This document shows, piece by piece, positions 1 through 6,490 of a stretch of DNA of 9,071 bases. Each line of letters starts with the position of its first letter. The stretch's first letter is position 1. Below the pieces are notes generated by a model, which was not told where the DNA came from, made no database searches, and worked only from the letters and a program-made list of their open reading frames with translations. This stretch comes from a bacterium (GTDB lineage Bacteria; Krumholzibacteriota; Krumholzibacteria; LZORAL124-64-63). The stretch covers positions 1 to 9,071 of the forward strand of contig QNDV01000068.1 in the NCBI GenBank assembly GCA_003646045.1. Direction: 5' to 3'. Both the position numbers and the translations under genes were made by a program.

Positions 1-882
1 CACCAATACCGCTTCACGCGTGCCAATGGGCACCGTGACCCGGGCGAACATGCCGCTCTTGAGGCGAGGGTCGCTGCTGACCAGGTCCGCTTCGATGTCA
101 TAGGTGCGGCTGCCGGGATTGGCCGTCTGAACGACAACGGTCAGCGGCACGTTAAAAATGGCACCTTCAAGCGAGGTGACCGCGACAGTCACCTGTGTGC
201 CAACCTGAACCGACGCCACATCCTTTTCACCGAGGTGGGCGACGACTTTCATGTCGCCAGCGGTTTCAACATAGATCAGGGGCATACCCGGGTTGGCCAT
301 GTTGCCCTCATCGATCACCTTGCGGGTAACGATGCCGTCGACCGGGGCGGTGATATCAAGATAGCTCAGATGCACCTTCACTTCGGCCAGCCCGGCCCGT
401 GCCATTTTTACACCGGCGGCGGCGCGGTCACGGCCGGTGGTTACCTCTTCGAGCCGGGCCTTGGAGACCGACTTCTCGGCATAGAGCCGCTCGAAACGTC
501 CCACCATGCGTTCGGCGTTGGTGAGCACGGCCTTCGCCTCGACGATGCTCGCTTCGGCCTGGGCGCGTTTGGCCATCAGGTCGGTGTCGTCGATGGTGAT
601 CAGCGGGTCACCGGCGGCCACGGTCTGACCGGCCTGGACGTATACTTCGCGCACCCAGCCCATCATGCGGGTGGAGACCATGATGGTCGTCGCCGCTTCC
701 AGGCCGCCGGTGGCGGTGATCAACCGGGGCACGTCGGTGCGTTGGATCCGCACCGTTTCGCAGCGCACTTCCTTGCCACCGGGCGGCACCGTGTCCGACC
801 CGCCGCCGCATCCCGCGGTGGCCAGGGCCAGGGCTGTCGCCAGGGCCAGGGTGATGATGGTGTTTGCTTTCATCGTCGCCAT
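1..882 (-). CDS. RND/HlyD-family efflux periplasmic adaptor (membrane fusion) lipoprotein, 3' end missing
   Basis: The protein should link an inner-membrane pump to the TolC-like channel encoded just upstream. The 294 visible residues begin with a hydrophobic signal segment (residues 8-24) ending in TAGC, with Cys25 as the probable lipidated residue, so it is likely anchored in the inner membrane facing the periplasm. Next come the first half of a biotinyl/lipoyl-like domain (about 66-100, with the pattern GWVREVYVQAGQTVAAGDPL), an alpha-helical hairpin rich in Ala, Glu and Lys (about 100-170), the second lipoyl half (about 175-206, ITAPVDGIVTRK) and the start of the beta-barrel domain. The reading frame is open through base 1, so the C-terminus is off the window. 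I chose the ATG at 882 because AGGAGG lies 9 nt upstream; in-frame ATGs at 891 and 873 are badly spaced. The gene starts 34 nt after the TolC-family stop, in the same operon. The transported substrate cannot be told. Confidence 0.93.
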   Translation of the reverse strand, partial: MATMKANTIITLALATALALATAGCGGGSDTVPPGGKEVRCETVRIQRTDVPRLITATGGLEAATTIMVSTRMMGWVREVYVQAGQTVAAGDPLITIDDTDLMAKRAQAEASIVEAKAVLTNAERMVGRFERLYAEKSVSKARLEEVTTGRDRAAAGVKMARAGLAEVKVHLSYLDITAPVDGIVTRKVIDEGNMANPGMPLIYVETAGDMKVVAHLGEKDVASVQVGTQVTVAVTSLEGAIFNVPLTVVVQTANPGSRTYDIEADLVSSDPRLKSGMFARVTVPIGTREAVLV

Positions 883-891
883 ACTCGGCAT

Positions 892-897
892 CCTCCT
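892..897 (-). promoter_or_regulatory. Ribosome binding site of the adaptor gene
   Basis: A perfect AGGAGG on the minus strand lies 9 nt before the ATG at 882. It decides among three in-frame ATGs (891, 882 and 873). Confidence 0.75.
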
Positions 898-916
898 GTG
901 GGTCCCTCGCCGGGGA

Positions 917-2347
917 TCACGAACCGGTGTCATTGCCTTCTTCATTTCCAGGGTTCTCGGCAGCCGTCAGGGCTCCCGTATATTCCAGGTTGGCCAGGCC
1001 CACGCGGTAGTCGTGGAGGGCCTGTACGAGATTTCCCTCGGCCATGGTGGCGGCGGCCTGGGTATCCAGCAGGTTCACCATGCTGGCCAGACCTTCGCCG
1101 TACTGGTTGGTTACGATGCGCAGTCCCTCGCGGGCGGCACCCACGGCGCCCCGCGCCACGGTCACCTTTTCCCAGGCGGCTTCGGCTGCCAACCAGGCAG
1201 CGGTGGCTTCGACCTGGGCCTGGCGGGTCTCGAACTCGACCATGTGGCCGGCGGCGCGGCTCTGGGCCCGGGCCTTCTTGATCTCGCCCCAGTGGCCCAT
1301 GCCGAAGCCCATGGTGGCGTACACGCCCAGGGACCAGCTCTTGGCGTTGGAGCCGAACAGGTTGTCATGATCGTAGAAGTCGCGCTGTATGCTCAGGTTG
1401 ATGTGGGGCAGGATGGCGCCCTGGGCCACGCCCACCATCTTGTACGCGGCGGTGGCCTGCTCCTGGCTGGCCAGCAGATCACTGCGCTGCAGGACCGCAT
1501 CGGTGTCGGGGGCGAGGGGCATTTCGTCATCGGCACCGGGTGCTGCCGCTGCCAGGGTCAACGGAGTGACCGTAGCCGTCAGCAGCTTGATGTTCTCGCC
1601 GGCCACCGCCTCCATGTTGTGCACCTCGATGAGCTGCTGCTGCAGACCACTGAGATAGACCTGGGCCTGCAGCAGATCCGCCTCGGTAGCCATTTCGGCG
1701 GCGACCAGGGAGCGGGCCTGCTGAACGTGTCCTGCGGCCGACGCCACGGCGATTTCCATTACCTGCGCGTAGCTGTGGGCCAAGGCTAGACCTTCCCAGG
1801 CCTGTACGGCGTGGAAGGCCACGGTTTCCGTGGCGCGACGGTGGTTCAAGGCGGCGGCGCGGCTGGCGGCATTGGCGGCCTGCTTGCCGTAGATCCCCAT
1901 GCCACCGTTGAAGATGGGCTGCAACAACTGCAGCCGCGATACGAAGTTGTTGGTCTCGCCGGGGTTATTCAGCAGCTCGGGATTGAAGTCCATGGGCGTG
2001 ATGCCGCGGTTCTGCAGCTTGAAGCCGAAGCTGGACAGGGCGTCGTCCGAGCGCAGGAAGAATGAGCTCAGCTGGATCTGGGGCGTGAACGACCGCCAGG
2101 CTCCGAAGGCGTCGGCCGCGGCGGCGTCGCTCATGGCGCTCGACGCGGCCAGCATCTCGTTGCGCACCAGGGCGGCGGCGATCACCTTGTCCCGCTCGAC
2201 GAAAAGGGTGTCGCTTTGCACCGTGCCGATGAGTGCCAGGACGGAATCGGGACTGGCCGCCATGGTCCGGGCCCGGGCGGTGGAACCGAATCCGCCAAAA
2301 CCGGTCAGCACGATCAGCACCAGAATCCCGCTCAGTGAATACTTCAT
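917..2347 (-). CDS. TolC-family outer-membrane efflux protein
   Basis: This 476-residue protein is a probable outer-membrane channel of a tripartite efflux pump (OEP family). It starts with a signal peptide (MKYSLSGILVLIVLTGFGGF, cleavage probably after the STARA region near residue 26). Two OEP repeats follow, roughly residues 50-245 and 290-460. Each has long Ala/Gln/Glu-rich helices around a beta segment (IQLSSFFLRSDD and INLSIQRDFYDHD). The second ends in the typical pattern QYGEGLASMVNLLDTQAA followed by LANLEYTGAL. Length and layout fit the family. The frame is open back to 2410, but the ATG at 2347 has AGGAGAGG 8 nt upstream and begins the signal peptide. It lies 22 nt after the DUF2892 stop and 34 nt before the adaptor, so the three genes form one operon. 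The substrate is unknown. Confidence 0.95.
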   Translation of the reverse strand: MKYSLSGILVLIVLTGFGGFGSTARARTMAASPDSVLALIGTVQSDTLFVERDKVIAAALVRNEMLAASSAMSDAAAADAFGAWRSFTPQIQLSSFFLRSDDALSSFGFKLQNRGITPMDFNPELLNNPGETNNFVSRLQLLQPIFNGGMGIYGKQAANAASRAAALNHRRATETVAFHAVQAWEGLALAHSYAQVMEIAVASAAGHVQQARSLVAAEMATEADLLQAQVYLSGLQQQLIEVHNMEAVAGENIKLLTATVTPLTLAAAAPGADDEMPLAPDTDAVLQRSDLLASQEQATAAYKMVGVAQGAILPHINLSIQRDFYDHDNLFGSNAKSWSLGVYATMGFGMGHWGEIKKARAQSRAAGHMVEFETRQAQVEATAAWLAAEAAWEKVTVARGAVGAAREGLRIVTNQYGEGLASMVNLLDTQAAATMAEGNLVQALHDYRVGLANLEYTGALTAAENPGNEEGNDTGS

Positions 2348-2355
2348 GGTCTCGA

Positions 2356-2363
2356 CCTCTCCT
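2356..2363 (-). promoter_or_regulatory. Ribosome binding site of the TolC-family gene
   Basis: AGGAGAGG on the minus strand, 8 nt before the ATG at 2347. It supports this start over the 21-residue longer reading frame, which would overlap the end of the DUF2892 gene and put an Arg-rich stretch before the signal peptide. Confidence 0.7.
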
Positions 2364-2369
2364 GCTCTC

Positions 2370-2585
2370 CTACGAGGACCGGCCCGTCGGGCCTGCCGTT
2401 TCTGGTACATTGAACTTCCGGAGGATGATCACCAGGGGACAGAAATTCGTGAAGCCGCTTTGCAGCAGGTTCAGGCCCACGAACAAGGTAAAATACAGGA
2501 ACTTGGGGCTGACGAATTGCGCCAGTAGCAGACTTGTCAGGATGAAGATGCCGGCGATGATACGCACCATGCGTTCGATGTTCAC
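2370..2585 (-). CDS. DUF2892 (YgaP-like transmembrane domain) small membrane protein
   Basis: A 71-residue protein with two hydrophobic helices (about 9-25 and 29-46) and the hallmarks of the DUF2892/YgaP-like membrane domain: an N-terminal NIERMVRIIAG, the middle FVGLNLLQSGFTNFCP, and a Cys49-Pro50 pair followed by ILRKFNV. I chose the GTG at 2585 because homologous proteins usually begin with this NIER-like segment and AGAGAG lies 5 nt upstream. An ATG at 2642 would add 19 residues but has no ribosome binding site. The frame remains open to 2852 but would then run over the start of ispH. It is the first gene of the efflux operon. In YgaP the domain is fused to a rhodanese, but no rhodanese is present here. 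The function of stand-alone DUF2892 proteins is not established; a role beside the pump is an inference from gene order. Confidence 0.88.
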   Translation of the reverse strand: MNIERMVRIIAGIFILTSLLLAQFVSPKFLYFTLFVGLNLLQSGFTNFCPLVIILRKFNVPETAGPTGRSS

Positions 2586-2631
2586 AAGGCTCTCTCTTTC
2601 TGCTGTCGGCGTGGGATCACCGACATAGTTA

Positions 2632-2646
2632 AATATCTGCATATAT
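2632..2646 (-). promoter_or_regulatory. Candidate operator: near-palindrome around TGCA in the efflux operon leader
   Basis: On the minus strand ATATATGCAGATATT lies about 16-30 nt after the predicted transcription start. Its first 14 bases are a palindrome around TGCA with one mismatched pair. The same element, 12 of 15 identical, occurs just upstream of the arsR promoter at 6398-6412. The repressor assignment is inference, and AT-rich matches of this length can arise by chance. Confidence 0.3.
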
Positions 2647-2668
2647 ACGAAACCGCAGTAGGCGGCAT

Positions 2669-2696
2669 ATGATAATGCTTGATGAGGGAATGTCAA
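2669..2696 (-). promoter_or_regulatory. Sigma70-type promoter of the DUF2892-TolC-adaptor operon
   Basis: On the minus strand a perfect -35 box TTGACA (2696-2691) is followed after 16 nt by TATCAT (2674-2669), 5 of 6 matches to the -10 consensus. Transcription would start near 2662, leaving a leader of about 77 nt before the GTG at 2585. The -10 hexamer is flanked exactly by GCAT and ATGC (2665-2678), a possible operator dyad. Confidence 0.65.
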
Positions 2697-2747
2697 GGCG
2701 GGCTGCAGCAATATTTTCCTCACCTCCCATCCCCGAGGGAACTGGGC

Positions 2748-2753
2748 TATATT
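2748..2753 (+). promoter_or_regulatory. Possible -10 box of the ispH promoter
   Basis: TATATT lies 34 nt before the ispH ATG and would give a leader of about 28 nt. No convincing -35 box is present at 16-18 nt spacing, so this call is weak. Confidence 0.3.
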
Positions 2754-2776
2754 GTCACCCCTGCATGGAAACGAGC

Positions 2777-2782
2777 AAGGAG
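2777..2782 (+). promoter_or_regulatory. Ribosome binding site of ispH
   Basis: AAGGAG lies 5 nt before the ATG at 2788. It favours this start over an in-frame ATG-like opening at 2752, which overlaps the likely promoter. Confidence 0.7.
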
Positions 2783-2787
2783 AGATC

Positions 2788-3732
2788 ATGTCCGTCCGGC
2801 GACTGTTGACCGTCCAGCCCAGAGGATTCTGCGCTGGAGTGGATCGTGCCATCGACGTGGTGGAGCGTCTGCTTGAGGTCCGTGGTACGCCCCTTTACGT
2901 ACGCCGCGAGATCGTCCACAACCGGGCGGTGGTCGAGGGATTCCGGACCCGTGGCGTGATTTTCGTGGATGAACTGGATGAAGTGCCTGACGGCGCGACG
3001 GTCGTATTCAGTGCCCACGGCGTGTCGCCGGCCGTGCGCGACGACGCCGACCAGCGAAGTCTGCAGGTGATCGACGCCACCTGCCCCCTGGTCACCAAGG
3101 TGCATCACGAAGTGATCCAGCACATTGCGGGCGGCAGGCAGATGGTGCTCATCGGTCACGCCGGTCACGACGAGGTCCTGGGCACCATGGGAGAGGCACC
3201 GGATCGCATCGCCCTGGTGACCAATGTGGATGACGTGGCCAACCTGCCCTATCCGCCGGACACCCAGGTAGCCTATGTCACCCAGACCACCCTGAGTCTC
3301 GACGAGACGGCGACCATCGTGGCGGCGCTCCGCGGTCGTTATCCACAACTGGTGGAGCCCCGCCGCAGCGACATCTGCTACGCCACCCAGAATCGGCAGG
3401 ACGCGGTGAAGGTCCTGGTGGAGCGGGGTATCGTCCACCTGCTGGTGGTGGGCTCGGCCAACAGCAGCAACAGTCGCCGTCTGTGCGAAGTGGCCGAGAC
3501 CATGGGTGTACCCGCCACGCTGGTGGACGGACCGGACGACCTGGCCGCGGTGGATCTTGCGGATACCGGGGATGTGGGTTTGACGGCGGGCGCGTCGGCA
3601 CCCGAGCACCTGGTGCAGGCGGTCATTGCCAAACTGGGCGCGCGGGGTTTTGTGGCCGAGGATGTGGTCCTGCTGGACGAGGACACCAAGTTCCAGCCGC
3701 CGGCCGGTATTTTCGATATTGTCGATCCGTGA
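2788..3732 (+). CDS. ispH: 4-hydroxy-3-methylbut-2-enyl diphosphate reductase
   Basis: IspH (LytB) is the last enzyme of the MEP isoprenoid pathway. It reduces HMBPP to IPP and DMAPP with an iron-sulfur cluster in the cytoplasm. The 314 residues match the usual length. All known active-site elements are visible: the three cluster cysteines Cys15 (PRGFCAGVDRAI), Cys99 (DATCPLVTKVH) and Cys197 (DICYATQNRQDA); substrate-binding His44, His77 (SAHGVSP) and His127 with catalytic Glu129 (GHAGHDE); Thr167/168 (VTQTTLS); the Ser-Ser-Asn group 226-228 (ANSSNSRRL); and Ser270 (TAGASAPE). The ATG at 2788 has a good ribosome binding site and puts the first cysteine at the normal distance from the N-terminus. 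The gene is divergent from the efflux operon and stands alone. It ends 10 nt from the convergent ligase gene, with no terminator between them. Confidence 0.98.
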   Translation: MSVRRLLTVQPRGFCAGVDRAIDVVERLLEVRGTPLYVRREIVHNRAVVEGFRTRGVIFVDELDEVPDGATVVFSAHGVSPAVRDDADQRSLQVIDATCPLVTKVHHEVIQHIAGGRQMVLIGHAGHDEVLGTMGEAPDRIALVTNVDDVANLPYPPDTQVAYVTQTTLSLDETATIVAALRGRYPQLVEPRRSDICYATQNRQDAVKVLVERGIVHLLVVGSANSSNSRRLCEVAETMGVPATLVDGPDDLAAVDLADTGDVGLTAGASAPEHLVQAVIAKLGARGFVAEDVVLLDEDTKFQPPAGIFDIVDP

Positions 3733-3742
3733 GGCCGCGACG

Positions 3743-4969
3743 TCAGGCCGGTTGCCGGACGGAGGTCCCCAACGCGCAGCCCAGGAAAGCCAGATAGATC
3801 AGCATGGTCTCGGCGTCACCGAAGTACCATTCGGTGAATCCGGCCAGGAAGAATCCCAGCCACACTCCGCACGCGCCCAATATCCAACCCGTGAGCGCGG
3901 GCCCGGCCCGCGGTTCCGTCAGCCGGTTTCGCCAGCGGCGCAGCAACAGGACCCCTGGCCAGACCAGCACCAGGATACCCAACAGCAGGCCGGGAATCCC
4001 CCAGATGACGGCCATGTGGACGAAGTTGTTGTGCAGATGCCCGTGGTACACAGTGGATGAGTCGCCGTAGTAGTCCGGCGCGACGGTTTCCAGACCGCGG
4101 TCCCCGAAACCGGTCAGGGGTCGGGCCTTCACCATCTCCCAGCCCCCGCGCCACATCTCCACGCGGGCCGTGGTGTTCTTGCCCGAGAACTGGTAGTCCA
4201 GGCTCAGGCGCCTTTCGAAGGCAGGCGGCAGGAAACGGTCCCCGAATCCGAACAGCACGACGGAGCCGACCACCGCCAACAACACGAACGCCACCAGCCA
4301 GCGGCGATGCGACAGCAGCAGCATCATACCCAGGCCGGTGATCACGCCGATGAAGGCACTGCGGGTCATGGTCAGCACCGTACCCAGCAGGACGGGCAAC
4401 AGGGCAGCGCCCAGGATCAGTCGAAACCGACGGGAATGCCCTGCCGACAGCAGGAAGCCCAGCCCCACCAGCAGCAGCATCATCAACAGGGAACCGCTGG
4501 TCATGGGGTTGCTCATGGCGCCGAAGCGTGCTCCGAACACCGAGCCGGTTTCCAGCACCAGCCGGGTGGCGCCATACATCGAAACCGCCAGGGCTCCCAG
4601 TAGGCCGCAGGCGAAAACCAGCCAGCGGCGTTGCTCCGAGGTGGCCACCGAGGCCACCACCCAGATGGCCGCGAACAGGAAGAAACGGCGGTAGAAGACC
4701 AGCGAGGTGAGCCGGTCCGTGGAGAAGGCGACCATCACCAGCGCCCACACGGCCAGCATGATGACGCTGAGTTCCATCCCCGTGCGTGGCGGGCGCTGCT
4801 TCCCGAATACCCAGCGGTAGAACAGCAGGATCAGAGCGCTGCCCAGGCAGATCTGGCTCACGGCAATGGACAGGAATCCCGTGATCATCATGAGCAGGAC
4901 GAAGCCCAGCTGCAGGACCTCGGGGTCACGCAGGCGGCCAGGGTCCAGTTTGTGGAATTCAAGGGGCAT
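3743..4969 (-). CDS. O-antigen ligase/polymerase family membrane protein (WaaL/Wzy-like)
   Basis: A 408-residue polytopic inner-membrane protein with about ten or more hydrophobic segments, the first at about 20-38 and the last at about 385-402. The Wzy_C/O-antigen ligase signature is visible. TMTRSAFIGV carries a conserved Arg203. A large periplasmic loop (about 243-318) contains TTARVEMWRGGWEMVKARPL. His313-Asn314, nine residues, then Gly324-x-x-Gly327 fits the H[NSQ]X9GXXG motif described for WaaL ligases. Such enzymes move an undecaprenyl-linked glycan onto an acceptor such as lipid A-core, or polymerise repeat units; related members glycosylate proteins. The sequence cannot separate these roles. 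The ATG at 4969 opens the first membrane segment, though its ribosome binding site is poor. It follows the aminotransferase gene by 33 nt, which supports a role in surface polysaccharide. Confidence 0.9.
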   Translation of the reverse strand: MPLEFHKLDPGRLRDPEVLQLGFVLLMMITGFLSIAVSQICLGSALILLFYRWVFGKQRPPRTGMELSVIMLAVWALVMVAFSTDRLTSLVFYRRFFLFAAIWVVASVATSEQRRWLVFACGLLGALAVSMYGATRLVLETGSVFGARFGAMSNPMTSGSLLMMLLLVGLGFLLSAGHSRRFRLILGAALLPVLLGTVLTMTRSAFIGVITGLGMMLLLSHRRWLVAFVLLAVVGSVVLFGFGDRFLPPAFERRLSLDYQFSGKNTTARVEMWRGGWEMVKARPLTGFGDRGLETVAPDYYGDSSTVYHGHLHNNFVHMAVIWGIPGLLLGILVLVWPGVLLLRRWRNRLTEPRAGPALTGWILGACGVWLGFFLAGFTEWYFGDAETMLIYLAFLGCALGTSVRQPA

Positions 4970-5002
4970 CCGGGATCTTTCGGTTAGTCGGTCACAGGTG
5001 TC

Positions 5003-6133
5003 TCAAGGATGGGACCAAATGCCGTGTTCGGCCAGAAAATCCACGGTACGTTGAATTTCCCCGGCGCTCAACCTGGTGCCGGTGGGGATGTTGATCACGC
5101 GCCGGCAGACATCCTCGGCCACCGGACAGGTTCCCGGTACATAGCCTGCCAGTTCCCATCGGTCGGGATTGGGATGAATGGGGGACAGGAACCAGTCACC
5201 CAGTTGGATGCGCCGACGCTTGGCTGCGGCCAGGACCGCGGTCTTGTTCTCCACCAGCAAAGGGTAGCGCAGGAAGACCGGGTCGCAGGTGTCGGGTACC
5301 GTGACAGTGGGCAGACCGGCTTTTTGCAGGGCGGCTTCGATCAGCGCGGTGTTGCGTCGACGTGCGGTGATGGTCCGGTCCATGCGCTGGAGCAGTCGTC
5401 GCAGGCGACGCTGTTGCAACGGGTGCATGCCCTGCCGGTAGTCCGCGGGCAATTCGCAGCTCAACTCGCCGCTGGTGGACGAGCCGATAGCCAGGCCCCG
5501 GTTGCCCAGGAACCGGTAGATACCCTGGATCATCCAGAAGAGGCGGGGATGGTCCAGTGCGCTGAAGGCCAGGTACTGCATCTCCAGGCGCCAGGCCGCG
5601 GCCGCCGGTGGCGGTGTGTAGTCCGGCAGGATACCGTCCAGTGCCCGGCGCAGTTCGGGATTGCTGATCTCGGCCCAGCCGCCCAGACCCGTGGTCAAGG
5701 GCTTGGACCATTGGCTGCTGAAAAATGCCGCGTCGCCCAGGGAGCCCACCGGGCGACCCCGCCAGGTGGAACCCAGGGCATGACAGGCGTCTTCGATCAC
5801 CAGCAGGTCGTGTTTTTGGGCGAAGGTGTCGATCCGATCCATGTCGCAGGGTATGCCATAGGTATGTTGGACGATGATGGCCCGCGTCCGTTCCGGGTCC
5901 CACTTGCGTCCGGCGTCGTCTTCCAACCGGTCGCAGTCCAGGTTGAAGGTGGCCGCCTCGATATCCAGGTACACGGGCCGCGCCCCGGTGTAGTTCACCG
6001 CATTGGGCACCACCACGCAGGTGTAACCCGGCATCAGTATCTGGTCACCGTCACCGATACCTGCCGCCCGCAGAATGGCGTGCAGGGCGACGCGGCCCTT
6101 GAAGAACGGGTAACGGCGAGGAGGGGATGTCAT
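5003..6133 (-). CDS. DegT/DnrJ/EryC1/StrS-family PLP-dependent aminotransferase
   Basis: A 376-residue sugar-aminotransferase-type enzyme (fold type I), expected to add an amino group to a nucleotide-activated keto sugar in the cytoplasm. Visible motifs, numbered from the ATG at 6133: the N-terminal GRVALHAILRAAGIGDGDQI and MPGYTCVVVPNAV; the cofactor-binding Asp115 in VIEDACHALGSTWRGRPVGS; the PLP lysine Lys144 in SSQWSKPLTTGLGG; and the C-terminal VFLRYPLLV and VINIPTGTRLS. The usual SFHxxK context is SQWSK here. The product sugar cannot be named. The start is uncertain: the ATG at 6133 has only a weak AAGG, a TTG at 6163 has GGAG 5 nt upstream, and a GTG at 6193 is also in frame. I chose 6133 because family members start shortly before this first helix. 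It is the upstream gene of a pair with the O-antigen ligase. Confidence 0.92.
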   Translation of the reverse strand: MTSPPRRYPFFKGRVALHAILRAAGIGDGDQILMPGYTCVVVPNAVNYTGARPVYLDIEAATFNLDCDRLEDDAGRKWDPERTRAIIVQHTYGIPCDMDRIDTFAQKHDLLVIEDACHALGSTWRGRPVGSLGDAAFFSSQWSKPLTTGLGGWAEISNPELRRALDGILPDYTPPPAAAAWRLEMQYLAFSALDHPRLFWMIQGIYRFLGNRGLAIGSSTSGELSCELPADYRQGMHPLQQRRLRRLLQRMDRTITARRRNTALIEAALQKAGLPTVTVPDTCDPVFLRYPLLVENKTAVLAAAKRRRIQLGDWFLSPIHPNPDRWELAGYVPGTCPVAEDVCRRVINIPTGTRLSAGEIQRTVDFLAEHGIWSHP

Positions 6134-6266
6134 GGCGGGTGCCTTGGGGTTCCGTGTGGGCAATGCAACTCCGTGGTTCCGGCCTGCCGTCACTGGACCG
6201 GAGGCGAGGTCGAGGCCATGTTAGCCCATATCGAGCCACCAAGCACCATCCAATCAAGGCGGTAGG

Positions 6267-6368
6267 TCAGCTCATCAAATTCAACACCAGCATGTTATCG
6301 CCCACCTGCAGACTCGGGATTTTGCCAAGGGTATTGCCATGCACCATATTCCCGCGGGGGTAATTCAT
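6267..6368 (-). CDS. Possible 33-codon microprotein or gene remnant, unrecognised
   Basis: From the ATG at 6368 this frame encodes 33 residues beginning MNYPRGNMVHGNTLGK and ending in VLNLMS. Codons here look more gene-like than the AT-rich sequence upstream in the same frame (open to 6458), which reads like non-coding DNA. There is no clear ribosome binding site. The alternation of polar and hydrophobic residues with GDN suggests beta structure, as at the C-terminal end of a larger protein. It may be a remnant, a tiny gene or chance. I recognise no family. Confidence 0.2.
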   Translation of the reverse strand: MNYPRGNMVHGNTLGKIPSLQVGDNMLVLNLMS

Positions 6369-6376
6369 CTGTGAAT
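6363..6376. promoter_or_regulatory. Dyad ATTCA-N4-TGAAT upstream of arsR, candidate operator
   Basis: A perfect 5-bp inverted repeat with a 4-nt centre, 41 nt before the arsR -35 box. ArsR/SmtB repressors bind short AT-rich inverted repeats, often containing TTCA/TGAA, so this is a plausible but unproven site. Confidence 0.3.
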
Positions 6377-6397
6377 CTGTCCGGTTTATAGTTATGA

Positions 6398-6412
6398 ATA
6401 TTTGCAGAAAAT
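6398..6412 (+). promoter_or_regulatory. Copy of the TGCAGA element next to the arsR -35 box
   Basis: ATATTTGCAGAAAAT ends 5 nt before the arsR -35 box and matches the efflux-operon element at 2632-2646 (minus strand) in 12 of 15 positions, including the core TGCAGA. If both are bound by the ArsR protein, it would control itself and the efflux operon. Chance in AT-rich DNA is a real alternative. Confidence 0.3.
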
Positions 6413-6417
6413 AGATT

Positions 6418-6446
6418 TTGACAGCAATGAGCCAGAGGCTTATCCT
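6418..6446 (+). promoter_or_regulatory. Sigma70-type promoter of arsR
   Basis: A perfect -35 box TTGACA (6418-6423) is followed after exactly 17 nt by TATCCT (6441-6446), 4 of 6 matches to the -10 consensus. AT-rich DNA upstream could act as an UP element. Transcription would begin near 6453, giving a leader of about 117 nt. Confidence 0.65.
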
Positions 6447-6490
6447 GTTAACAATCAAACAGCCGCGAGAAAATAGCTTCAGGCGGCGTT

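Noticed and set aside
235..1789. Plus-strand open frames opposite the adaptor and TolC-family genes
   Set aside because: Both minus-strand genes match known families over their length and have good ribosome binding sites; the plus-strand products look random.
2586..2852. Longer N-terminus for the DUF2892 protein
   Set aside because: The extension would cross the operon promoter and overlap the ispH start. It has no ribosome binding site and does not resemble the family.
2755..3609. Minus-strand open frame of 284 codons opposite ispH
   Set aside because: IspH is certain from its catalytic residues; the opposite frame has a His/Gly-rich product without domains.
3816..3837. Perfect 8-bp hairpin TCACCGAA-N6-TTCGGTGA as a terminator for ispH
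   Set aside because: No T-run follows on either strand and it lies in codons of a conserved membrane segment of the ligase. It is probably chance.
6134..6193. Upstream GTG at 6193 as the aminotransferase start
   Set aside because: No ribosome binding site, and the 20 added residues do not look like the family. A TTG at 6163 remains possible.
5009..6265. Plus-strand open frame of 418 codons
   Set aside because: It is antisense to the aminotransferase, which has all family motifs. The product is rich in Gly, Gln and His with no recognisable domain, as expected for a shadow frame in GC-rich DNA.
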